Shown in pieces: positions 1 to 5,930 of a DNA stretch of 7,056 nt. The stretch lies in the NCBI GenBank assembly GCA_021782195.1, contig JAJXVI010000119.1, positions 1 to 7,056 of the forward strand, written 5' to 3'. Source of the stretch: a bacterium (GTDB taxonomy: Bacteria > Vulcanimicrobiota > Xenobia > RGZZ01). The notes under the pieces are model-generated. The model did not search any database. It saw nothing but the letters and a program-made list of their open reading frames with translations, and had not been told where the DNA came from. Both the position numbers and the translations under genes were made by a program. Within the stretch, counting starts at the first letter, position 1. Each line of letters begins with the position of its first letter.

Positions 1-200
1 AGCCGGTCGAAGGTCCAGATGTTCAGGTCGAGGATGCGCACCTGCCAGTCCGGCAGTTCTCGTTCCACGTATGCCTTCAACATGGCTGCACCCAGCGGCG
101 GGGACGTCGGCATGGTCAGGGGCGGAAATACCAGGACGAGCGTCTTCTTCGGGGCACCAGAAACAGGCCCCCGGGTGATCTGCGTGTTGTCTGTCATCAT
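1..200 (-). CDS. B12-binding radical SAM protein, N-terminal fragment
   Basis: This is the 5' end of a minus-strand gene that runs off the left edge; about 66 residues are visible. After a polar leader of about 18 residues comes a beta strand (KKTLVLVFPPL), then the pattern TSPPLGAAMLKAYVERE, then DWQVRILDLN. This order (strand, PP, a PPLG turn, a helix with AYV, and a second strand ending in DLN) is typical of the cobalamin-binding domain at the start of many class B radical SAM enzymes. The CxxxCxxC iron-sulfur motif would lie outside the window, so the radical SAM part is inferred and the substrate cannot be judged. Two ATG codons stand in tandem (198-200 and 195-197). A GAGG lies only 3 nt before the first and 6 nt before the second, so the second may be the true start. 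A hairpin at 246-284 separates this gene from the upstream terB-like gene on the same strand. Confidence 0.7.
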   Translation of the reverse strand, partial: MMTDNTQITRGPVSGAPKKTLVLVFPPLTMPTSPPLGAAMLKAYVERELPDWQVRILDLNIWTFDR

Positions 201-245
201 GAACCTCGTCGTTCGCCCGTGAGTCGAGGGTCGAGTGCGCGAGGA

Positions 246-284
246 TTTCGCGGCGCCGCGCCGTGGTCCTCCGGCGCCGCGAAA
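246..284 (-). terminator. Perfect 13-bp inverted repeat after the terB-like gene
   Basis: TTTCGCGGCGCCG (246-258) and CGGCGCCGCGAAA (272-284) are perfect reverse complements around a 13-nt loop. The repeat begins 11 bp past the terB-like stop codon and lies before the radical SAM start on the same strand. No T-run follows the stem on the minus strand, so it could be a weak or factor-assisted terminator, an attenuator between the two genes, or an mRNA 3'-end stabiliser. The inverted repeat is certain; its function is inferred. Confidence 0.55.
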
Positions 285-294
285 CTGCAGGGGG

Positions 295-846
295 TCAGGC
301 TTTGGGTTGTATCGTGGTCATCAGTTCGCGGGCGGGCTCGTGGTCTGATCCAAGTCCGTGCAGGCTGGCGGCCACCCCGATGGCGCCGGTGGGCACGCCC
401 GCTTCATTGACGGCCTGGATGGCGGTTTCCACCGACACGTCGGTGGCAGCGCGGCTGAGCGCACGCCCGAGTCCAATGATGGCCTCGCGCTGTGGTTCGT
501 CAATGCCGAGCAGTTTTGAGATGTGGCACAGGGTGGTGTGCTCGCTCTCCTCGAGGCGCCCGTCGTGCAGGCAGCCCATCGTGGCAAGGTCGAGCAGCAG
601 GCTGTGCTTGAGGGCACTCCCTGCCAGGTGGGAGATGATCTGCTCGAACTCACGGTCCGGGGTGCTCATGGCCGCCATGACGCGTCCCCGAGCGGTGGGG
701 CCGAGGACGTAGCGCATGCACAACTCGCGCACCGCGAAGATGTCTTGAGAAGTCACGGTGCCGTGAGCGGCAATCATCGAGGCTACGACCACGAGGTAGT
801 CGGCGCGTTCCGACTCGTCGAAGTCAGTCAGGTGAACGGACGGCAT
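295..846 (-). CDS. TerB-like (tellurite-resistance TerB family) helical protein
   Basis: The 183-residue protein is all-helical and starts at an ATG with AAAGGAG 7 nt upstream. Residues 84-130 fit the TerB fold: a hydrophobic helix (LLLDLATMGCLHDG), then D95-G96 and E102 in the pattern DGxxxxxE, then HISKLLGI and a following helix. In TerB this acidic loop follows a helix and is thought to bind metal. Residues 15-48 look like a second, degenerate copy of the same helical hairpin in which H28-G29 takes the place of D-G. Residues 148-166 form an unusual Gly/Ala-rich, mildly hydrophobic stretch (AGVPTGAIGVAASLHGLG) before a polar tail. The gene diverges from pspA across 268 bp. TerB-type proteins are known parts of membrane-linked stress systems, which agrees with the PspA neighbour. 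The exact role is unknown; a tellurite phenotype should not be assumed. Confidence 0.62.
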   Translation of the reverse strand: MPSVHLTDFDESERADYLVVVASMIAAHGTVTSQDIFAVRELCMRYVLGPTARGRVMAAMSTPDREFEQIISHLAGSALKHSLLLDLATMGCLHDGRLEESEHTTLCHISKLLGIDEPQREAIIGLGRALSRAATDVSVETAIQAVNEAGVPTGAIGVAASLHGLGSDHEPARELMTTIQPKA

Positions 847-1114
847 GGCTGCACTCCTTTCCCGGGGCGGTCCCGACCGGGGCCTTCGCAGCGGAAGGGG
901 CGCGGGTCGGAGCCGTGACCTTCCTTTTTGCTTCTTGTGCGAGGTTCCTGCGCGGTGGAGGAAATTGGCCGGACCGTGCGAAACGCCTGTTGTGAAATGA
1001 ACGGTTCCGCGTGGGTGGAGGCGGCCGGTTCTTCTTGCCTGTCAGGCGGAGCCGCGGGCTGCCGCGTCGTAGCCCAACCGCGCGGAAATCGCTCCGGTGA
1101 GCAGGAGGCCTGTG
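847..1114. promoter_or_regulatory. Divergent intergenic region, terB-like / pspA
   Basis: This 268-bp gap must hold the promoters for both divergent genes. No convincing sigma-70 -35/-10 pair was found on either strand. The terB side contains a nested inverted repeat: outer arms CCGACC (873-878) and GGTCGG (905-910), and inner arms CCTTC (883-887) and GAAGG (894-898) around a 6-nt loop. It lies 27-64 bp upstream of the terB start, where it could be a 5'-UTR structure or an operator. A pyrimidine-rich tract (TTCCTTTTTGCTTCTTG, 922-938) follows. On the pspA side, AGGAGG at 1103-1108 lies 6 nt before the ATG. No other gene was found in the gap. Confidence 0.5.
1103..1108 (+). promoter_or_regulatory. 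Ribosome binding site that sets the pspA start
   Basis: A full AGGAGG lies 6 nt upstream of the ATG at 1115. The longer in-frame reading from GTG at 1097 would place this site inside the coding sequence, and the GTG at 1112 would be only 3 nt away. The site therefore favours the start at 1115. Confidence 0.8.
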
Positions 1115-1879
1115 ATGTTTGACCGTCTCTTCAAGCTGTGGAAAGGTTTCTGGGCGGAGTGGATCTCCCGCGTCGAAACCCGCAACCCGAGGCTGTTGCT
1201 GGCTGCAGAGTCAAATGCGCTGAGCGAGGCCATTGCCAACTACAACCTGAACCTCTCGAAGCAGGCCGGGCTTGTCAACCAGCTCAAGATGCACGCTGCG
1301 CACACGCGTACGGAGCTCGACCAGGAGACTGCTCGGGCGCGTGCGCTGTACACGGCGAACCAGATGGAGGAAGCGGGTCGACACGCGATGCGGGTCAAGA
1401 CGCTCCAGCAGCAGCTTGCCGACCTCGACGACCAGACGAAGAAGGCGGACGAACTGTACGTGGCCCTGACAAAGCAGCGCGACAGCTATGTGGGTGACGC
1501 AAAGGCCCGGATCGAGTCGATCAAGCAGAAGATGACGCGCGCGGAGGTGGCCGAGTCTCAGGCAAAGCTGGCCGAGATTGCCGGTATCACCGGATTCAGC
1601 ATTGCGGGCTCGGGAGCGACGTTGCAGCGTCTTGATGAGAAACTCGACGAGCGGGTTGCGCAGGCACAGGGCAAGGTGCGTGTTGCGGCCGACTCCGTGA
1701 ACGGCCTGGGTCAGGACGAGCAGGCAATCGAGGAACGTGCGATGCAGGCACAGGCGCTTTCGGAGTTTGCGGCGTCAATGGGCCTCGAACCCCCGCCGGC
1801 CGCGCGGGTGGCTCCGGTTGCCGCAGCGCCGACGCGCCAGCTGGGTCCACCGGCCATCGAGCGAGAGGTTGCTCCTTGA
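1115..1879 (+). CDS. pspA: PspA/IM30 (Vipp1) family protein
   Basis: The 254-residue protein is nearly all alpha-helical coiled coil, slightly longer than the usual PspA of about 220 residues. Residues 1-20 form an amphipathic helix rich in aromatics (F2, F6, W9, F12, W13, W16) that would bind membrane, as helix 0 does in PspA and Vipp1. Residues 25-155 are the long charged hairpin, with heptad-like Leu/Ala spacing, few prolines, and the typical stretch ARIESIKQKMTRAEVAESQA near 131-150. Residues 165-222 are shorter helices, and 224-254 form a Pro/Ala-rich disordered tail. PspA/IM30 proteins assemble into rods or rings related to ESCRT-III and protect or remodel the inner membrane under stress. 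The next gene, an AAA+ ATPase, begins 19 bp downstream, so the two are very likely co-transcribed. The family call is firm; the phage-shock regulatory role is not shown, because no PspF, PspB or PspC is visible. Confidence 0.85.
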   Translation: MFDRLFKLWKGFWAEWISRVETRNPRLLLAAESNALSEAIANYNLNLSKQAGLVNQLKMHAAHTRTELDQETARARALYTANQMEEAGRHAMRVKTLQQQLADLDDQTKKADELYVALTKQRDSYVGDAKARIESIKQKMTRAEVAESQAKLAEIAGITGFSIAGSGATLQRLDEKLDERVAQAQGKVRVAADSVNGLGQDEQAIEERAMQAQALSEFAASMGLEPPPAARVAPVAAAPTRQLGPPAIEREVAP

Positions 1880-1898
1880 CCGAGAGGGACATTCGATT

Positions 1899-3662
1899 GT
1901 GACTGCGCCGAAGCTGGTCCCGTGGGCGGAGGAAATGGCTGAAGTCTTCCGGGCCGGCACCGTAGGCCAGTTCATCCTGCACGGCAATGTGTTTGACCTC
2001 GTAGCGGACGCGTCATCGGATGTGCTCCGCTACATGTCTTTGCGCGACTACCTGAGCGAGGTGCTGTTCGCGCAGTATGACTGCGTGCTCTGCTACAATC
2101 GCGGGAGCGGTCTGCGCGCCATCAAGGGGCGCAAGGAGTTTGCGCGGTTCCTGAAAATGCTTGACGACTGGAGCCAGACAAACTACTCCTCGTCGACCCT
2201 GCCCCGCGACCCTGCGCAGGTTTTCGATCTGCTCGACCGGTTTGTTCGGTACTGCAGTCGTCGTACCATCATGGAAGATGGCGTTTCGCGGGAGGTTCCG
2301 CTTCGCGTTGCGGTTGTCGTGGAGTTTGCGGGGTTTGTCGTGCCGCAGACCGACGTTGCGCGACTCGATGGTGGCACCTCGGAAATCCTGATCCGGATGT
2401 TTGATCAGGCCAGCGATCCAACGTTGCTCAGCGCGCAGTCGATAGGCGTGCTCGTGGTGGAGAATCTTGCGGATATTTCGCGCCTCCTCGTCGAGAACCC
2501 GTACTTTGCCAAGATTCACATCCCGTTGCCAGGGGAGGATGACGTTGCACGCCATCTCTGCTTTCTGGCGGAGCGCTATCCGGAGTTTCGGGGGTTGTGT
2601 GACGTGCCGCTTGAGGCGATGTCACACAGACTTGTCGGACTGAGCACGGTCAACCAGCACAACCTGGTCGCGCGGGCGGTACAGAACGGCCATCGCATCA
2701 CCGACGTGTTTCTGGCTCGTGTGAAGAAGGAACTGATTGAAAAGGAATGTTTTGGCCTCCTTGAGTTCATCGAGAGCGGGACGACGCTCGACGCGGTTGC
2801 TGGCATGGAGGCGGCCAAAGCCTGGCTTCGTGACGACGCCACCCTGATTCGAAACGGGCAACGCCGCTCTCTTCCGATGGGCTACTTGATGACCGGACGC
2901 ATCGGTACGGGAAAGACGTTTCTGGCCACGTGCTGGGCAGCTGAGGTCGGGGTACCGTTCGTGGCTTTCAAGAACTTTCGTGACCGCTGGGTAGGCGCCA
3001 CGGAGGGCAACCTGGAGAAGATCTTCAACGTGCTGCACTCCCTCGGTCAGGTCATCGTATTTGTGGACGAGGCCGACCAGATGACGGGCAAACGCGGGGG
3101 AGGCGACGGGGAGGGCGGTCTGGGGGGGCGGATCTACGCGATGCTGGCCCGCGAGATGAGCGAACCGTCCAATCGGGGGCGGATCATCTGGATTTTTGCC
3201 ACGTCGAGACCCGACCTGCTGGAGGTGGATCTGAAGCGGCCGGGGCGCCTGGACGTGCACATTCCGCTGTTTGCTCCCCAGACCGAGGAGGAACGTCGTG
3301 TGCTGTTTGCGGCGATGGGGCGAAAGGTCGATTTTCCGCTGCCGGCGGAGGAACTTTCAACCCTGTCCCTGCCGTTCGACATGGGGGGCAATGAAATGGA
3401 GGCGCTGATGGTGCGGGCCCTGCGTCGCTACGACCTGGCCTGTGCGGCAGGCGCTTCGCTGCCGTCGCTGCGAGACGTACTACAGCAAGTGCTGGCAGCG
3501 TATCGACCGTCCCCTCACAGCCAGCACCTCGAATACATGGATCTGATAGCGGTCAATGAGTGCACCGACTCCCAGTTCCTGCCGCCGAACTTTCGCGACA
3601 TTGCCCCGGCCGACCTCGACGAGCGTATCGATCGGTTGAGGCGTGAGCTGCGGTTGAGTTGA
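1899..3662 (+). CDS. Two-domain AAA+ ATPase partnered with PspA
   Basis: The 587-residue protein starts at GTG 1899, with GAGAGGGA about 10 nt upstream and 19 bp after the pspA stop. The conserved-looking protein begins right there (PKLVPWAEEMAEVF, GQFILHGNVFDL). The C-terminal AAA domain is intact: Walker A TGRIGTGKT (K339, T340), Walker B VIVFVDEAD (D390, E391), and a sensor-1/arginine-finger region ATSRPDLLEVDLKRPGRLD (434-452, R447 and R450). Sensor 1 carries Ser436 where classical AAA proteins usually have Asn. Residues 1-310 resemble a second, degenerate AAA module: strands at 135-146 (LRVAVVVEFAGF) and 183-190 (GVLVVENL) sit where Walker B and sensor 1 would be, and no P-loop is present. 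This layout, an inactive N-half with an active C-half, recalls Ycf46-type ATPases. No membrane segment is evident, so it should be cytoplasmic. By analogy with ESCRT-III and Vps4, it may remodel PspA polymers (inference). Confidence 0.8.
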   Translation: MTAPKLVPWAEEMAEVFRAGTVGQFILHGNVFDLVADASSDVLRYMSLRDYLSEVLFAQYDCVLCYNRGSGLRAIKGRKEFARFLKMLDDWSQTNYSSSTLPRDPAQVFDLLDRFVRYCSRRTIMEDGVSREVPLRVAVVVEFAGFVVPQTDVARLDGGTSEILIRMFDQASDPTLLSAQSIGVLVVENLADISRLLVENPYFAKIHIPLPGEDDVARHLCFLAERYPEFRGLCDVPLEAMSHRLVGLSTVNQHNLVARAVQNGHRITDVFLARVKKELIEKECFGLLEFIESGTTLDAVAGMEAAKAWLRDDATLIRNGQRRSLPMGYLMTGRIGTGKTFLATCWAAEVGVPFVAFKNFRDRWVGATEGNLEKIFNVLHSLGQVIVFVDEADQMTGKRGGGDGEGGLGGRIYAMLAREMSEPSNRGRIIWIFATSRPDLLEVDLKRPGRLDVHIPLFAPQTEEERRVLFAAMGRKVDFPLPAEELSTLSLPFDMGGNEMEALMVRALRRYDLACAAGASLPSLRDVLQQVLAAYRPSPHSQHLEYMDLIAVNECTDSQFLPPNFRDIAPADLDERIDRLRRELRLS

Positions 3663-3682
3663 ATCTTGCCTGTGGAAAGTGT

Positions 3683-3735
3683 GACGCCGGGTGTTCGTGC
3701 CTCTCAGGCCGAACACCCGGCGTCTGGTTTCGTTT
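3683..3735 (+). terminator. Strong hairpin terminator between convergent genes
   Basis: GACGCCGGGTGTTCG (3683-3697) pairs perfectly with CGAACACCCGGCGTC (3710-3724). Within the loop, GCCT (3699-3702) can pair with AGGC (3706-3709), making a very stable two-part stem. It starts 20 bp after the ATPase stop and is followed on the plus strand by TGGTTTCGTTT, a modest T-rich run. On the minus strand the downstream bases are less T-rich (ACACTTTCC). It lies 35 bp beyond the convergent secreted-protein gene, so it may act in both directions, best on the plus strand. Confidence 0.8.
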
Positions 3736-3759
3736 CATTCTATGGGCGTGACCGGTCGG

Positions 3760-4464
3760 TCAGCGACGTGGGTGTGGCGGGTTCATCGGACCGAGCGGCG
3801 TGATGTGCACGAGATGGTCGCCACCGATGTAGGCGCCATACGTGGTGCCTACAAAGACGGCTTCCGGAAAGCGCGGACCGATCTCCTGACCGCCGGCCTC
3901 GTGAAAGTGCACGTAGAAAGTTGAATCTCCCACGGGCAGTCGGACGGGCGCGTGAAAGTCGACCCCAGCGCCGAGTGGGATGCCTTTCTTGCCGACCGTG
4001 TTGTTCTGAGCAAAGAAATCGAGGGACAGCGGTTTGCCAGTGAAGTTGATCATGGCCACGCCCTGAGGCTTCTGCTGGCCTGCGTCGACGGCCCAGGCGG
4101 CCGGTGCGACGGTGATGTGGCCGCTCGCATCCTGGTAGATCACCAGGCTGCGATCATTTGTGACCGAGCCGGACCAGACTTTTGCGCCCATGTCGTCAAC
4201 GATTGAGATGTTGACCTTGCGGGCCGAGTCGGGAATCGTGTCTTCAGCCAACAAGAGACTCCCGATGTATGAACCGTTTTGGTCGTCTCTTGCGCCAAGA
4301 TCGCGCGTCACGGTGGCGCCACTCGGCAATTCCACCGATACCTTGAAAGCCCGAGATACGAAATTCCTGAACATGACGTCTGCCCGGGCGGGTGATGCAG
4401 CCACGGAGCTGAAAAAGATTGCTGCGCCGATGAGCGACGCACCTGCCGTTCGCCAGATGGACAT
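3760..4464 (-). CDS. Secreted protein with two internal beta-rich repeats, function unknown
   Basis: The 234-residue protein starts at an ATG with AAGGAG spaced 7 nt upstream. Residues 1-28 form a clear Sec signal peptide: positive R5, hydrophobic ASLIGAAIFFSSVAA, and an ARA cleavage motif before D29. No lipobox cysteine is present. The mature part is beta-rich and seems to hold two related halves. Half one runs from VMFRNF through KVNISIVD to SLVIYQDASGHITVAP (about 30-121). Half two runs from VAMINF through TFYVHFHEAGGQ to AYIGGDHLVHITPLGP (about 137-226). Both end in a strand reading H-I-T or V-H-I-T followed by P. The spacing resembles two beta-sandwich modules, loosely like DUF4397-type periplasmic proteins, but I do not recognise the family. 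It is likely exported to the periplasm or outside. It appears to be a single-gene unit, bounded by hairpins at 3683-3724 and 4604-4637. Confidence 0.75.
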   Translation of the reverse strand: MSIWRTAGASLIGAAIFFSSVAASPARADVMFRNFVSRAFKVSVELPSGATVTRDLGARDDQNGSYIGSLLLAEDTIPDSARKVNISIVDDMGAKVWSGSVTNDRSLVIYQDASGHITVAPAAWAVDAGQQKPQGVAMINFTGKPLSLDFFAQNNTVGKKGIPLGAGVDFHAPVRLPVGDSTFYVHFHEAGGQEIGPRFPEAVFVGTTYGAYIGGDHLVHITPLGPMNPPHPRR

Positions 4465-4694
4465 TCAGAGACTCCTTTGCTGAAAGGTCGTTCAGGCGGA
4501 TTGCAACGCTGCCTCCCCCTGTCTTGTAACCCGCTCCCTGTCGTTGCTTGCTCCGCGTGGGATCGGTACGGATTGTCGAGCCGGACGGCTGCAGGGCGGT
4601 CAATGACACGAAGGCTCGAAGAGCCTGCTTCGTGTCACGAAGTTCCAGTTCCTGTGCCCTCACCCGTGTCCGCTCTGGGTGGCGCGGGTCTGCG
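4465..4694 (-). promoter_or_regulatory. Intergenic region upstream of the secreted-protein gene
   Basis: This 230-bp gap lies between two same-strand genes. It holds the AAGGAG ribosome binding site (complement of 4472-4477) and the hairpin at 4604-4637. A promoter for the secreted-protein gene is expected between about 4490 and 4600, but no clear -35/-10 pair could be picked out. No small gene was seen. Confidence 0.4.
4604..4637 (-). terminator. Hairpin downstream of the BMC-H / CBS pair
   Basis: TGACACGAAG (4604-4613) is the exact reverse complement of CTTCGTGTCA (4628-4637). Inside it, GCTC (4614-4617) pairs with GAGC (4621-4624) around a GAA loop, leaving a 3-nt bulge. It lies 57 bp past the CBS-gene stop on the minus strand. 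The bases after the stem in that direction (TTGACCGCC) hold only a short T pair, so efficiency as an intrinsic terminator is uncertain. Position and strength make it the likely end of the shell-protein transcript. Confidence 0.6.
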
Positions 4695-5930
4695 TCAGAT
4701 GATGCGGGGAAAGCGTCGTTTCCAGTTGGGGGTGAGCATTCGATCAATCACGTCGTCGACCATGATGATGCCGTGCAGGACTCCGTTCGTATCGACCACC
4801 GGGACGGCCAGCAGGTCATACTTCATGATGGCGTCGCGGGCTTCGTCCACCGGGTCGTCCACATTGACCTTGATGCAGTTCTGTTTCATGAACGTGACGA
4901 TCTGCCGGTCCGGTTGAGAGACGATCAGGTCGCGCAGCGACAGCACGCCGAGCAGTCGCTCCTGTTCATCCACCACGTACAGGTAGTAGATGGTCTCGGC
5001 ATCAGGTTCAAGCTCTCGCAGCCGGTCGATGGTCTGCTGCGCGGTCAGCGTATTGGGGAGGCTGATGAACTCGGTGGTCATGATGCCACCGGCCGAGTCT
5101 GGTTCGTAGCTGAGCAACTCCTTGACGTCGGCGGCGTCTTCGGCTTCCATGCGGCTGAGGAGGTTGGCCACTCGCTCGGGTGGCATCTGTGCGATCAGGT
5201 CGGCGGCCTCGTCCGGGTCCATCTCCTCCAGAACGCTGGCGGCCTGTTCATCGCTCAGGGTGCGGAACAGGGAGACCTGCAGGTCGTCTTCCATCTCCTG
5301 CAGGGTTTCAGCCGCGGTCTCGGAGTCGAGCGATGCAAACAGTGTTTCGCGCTGCGGTACGTGCAGATCGGTGAGGATCTCCGCAAGGTCTGCCGGGTGG
5401 AGCAGGTTCCACTTCTGACGCGAAATCGTGAGTCGGATGTGGCGCACGTCGAGCGACTCCACGTAGTCCCAGGGGATGATGCCCGGGGCTACGGTCAGAT
5501 GCAGCAGCGAGATGAGTCTTTCGCCAAACTGCTCCAGGCCCAGCCGGCGGAGAAGGCCACGGGTGCTGACGTCGACGCCGACCACCCGCATCTGCTCACC
5601 GACTTCGGAGAGTTGCAGGTCGTTGACGCGCACCACTCGCCGACCGTCGGTATCGACGATCTGTTTGTCGAGCAGGTCATAGCAGAGCGAAAGTTCTCCC
5701 TCGCTCGATTCCGGGTCCAGGAGTTCCGCGCCGTCTACTGCGACGCAGCCGTGCTCGTCAATGGAGACCACGCTTGACCACGGCAGCCGCGCACTGGTTC
5801 GTCCATGCTTGACGAGCACGGACGACACGGACGGAGCATCGTCGGCGGGTACGAAGAGGTCGCGAATGCGTCCGATTGAACGTCCGCCCGAGGCCACCGG
5901 CTTGTTCAGAAGGTGGCTGAGGTAGATCAT
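4695..5930 (-). CDS. Soluble PRC-barrel / MgtE_N / CBS-pair protein
   Basis: The 411-residue protein begins at ATG 5930, whose A is also the last base of the upstream BMC-H stop (TGATG), implying translational coupling. Residues 1-57 (SHLLNKPV, GRSIGRIRDLFV) and 85-140 (LLDKQIVDTDGRRVVRVNDL) look like two PRC-barrel units. Residues 178-281 match the MgtE intracellular N domain: repeated helical pairs such as HPADLAEILTDL, SDEQAASVLEEMDPDEAADL and PERVANLLSRMEAEDAADV, closing with SYEPDSAGGIMTTEFI. Two CBS motifs follow (about 283-338, with GVLSLRDLI, and 345-398, with VPVVDTNGVLHGIIMVDDVID). In MgtE the N and CBS domains sense Mg2+ and gate the channel. Here the transmembrane domain is absent; the protein ends about 13 residues after the second CBS motif. 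It is thus a cytosolic sensor or adaptor, possibly for a metal or adenosyl nucleotide (inference). Similar soluble proteins can sit beside divalent-metal transporters, but none is visible here. Confidence 0.82.
   Translation of the reverse strand: MIYLSHLLNKPVASGGRSIGRIRDLFVPADDAPSVSSVLVKHGRTSARLPWSSVVSIDEHGCVAVDGAELLDPESSEGELSLCYDLLDKQIVDTDGRRVVRVNDLQLSEVGEQMRVVGVDVSTRGLLRRLGLEQFGERLISLLHLTVAPGIIPWDYVESLDVRHIRLTISRQKWNLLHPADLAEILTDLHVPQRETLFASLDSETAAETLQEMEDDLQVSLFRTLSDEQAASVLEEMDPDEAADLIAQMPPERVANLLSRMEAEDAADVKELLSYEPDSAGGIMTTEFISLPNTLTAQQTIDRLRELEPDAETIYYLYVVDEQERLLGVLSLRDLIVSQPDRQIVTFMKQNCIKVNVDDPVDEARDAIMKYDLLAVPVVDTNGVLHGIIMVDDVIDRMLTPNWKRRFPRII

Noticed and set aside
263..918. Plus-strand open frames at 263-712 and 523-918
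   Set aside because: They are antisense to the TerB-like gene and show no recognisable protein features.
965..980. Sigma-54-like promoter (TGGCCGGACCGTGCG) upstream of pspA
   Set aside because: It was tempting because E. coli pspA uses sigma-54, but the GG and GC elements are one base too close and the rest of the consensus is poor.
1097..1114. GTG at 1097 as the pspA start
   Set aside because: The AGGAGG ribosome binding site would lie inside the coding sequence. ATG 1115 has ideal spacing and begins the amphipathic helix.
1737..1898. N-terminal extension of the AAA+ ATPase from ATG 1737
   Set aside because: It would overlap pspA by about 140 bp and add an Arg-rich, low-quality sequence. 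The GTG at 1899 has a ribosome binding site and begins the sensible protein.
2013..3260. Minus-strand open frames at 2013-2555 and 2622-3260
   Set aside because: Both are antisense to the AAA+ gene, with no motifs or ribosome binding sites, and are mirror effects of its codon bias.
4548..5777. 409-residue open frame on the plus strand
   Set aside because: It is antisense to the PRC/MgtE_N/CBS gene, whose domains are clear. Its protein has no recognisable motif and is rich in His, Val, Gln and Arg. Long antisense frames are expected in GC-rich coding DNA.
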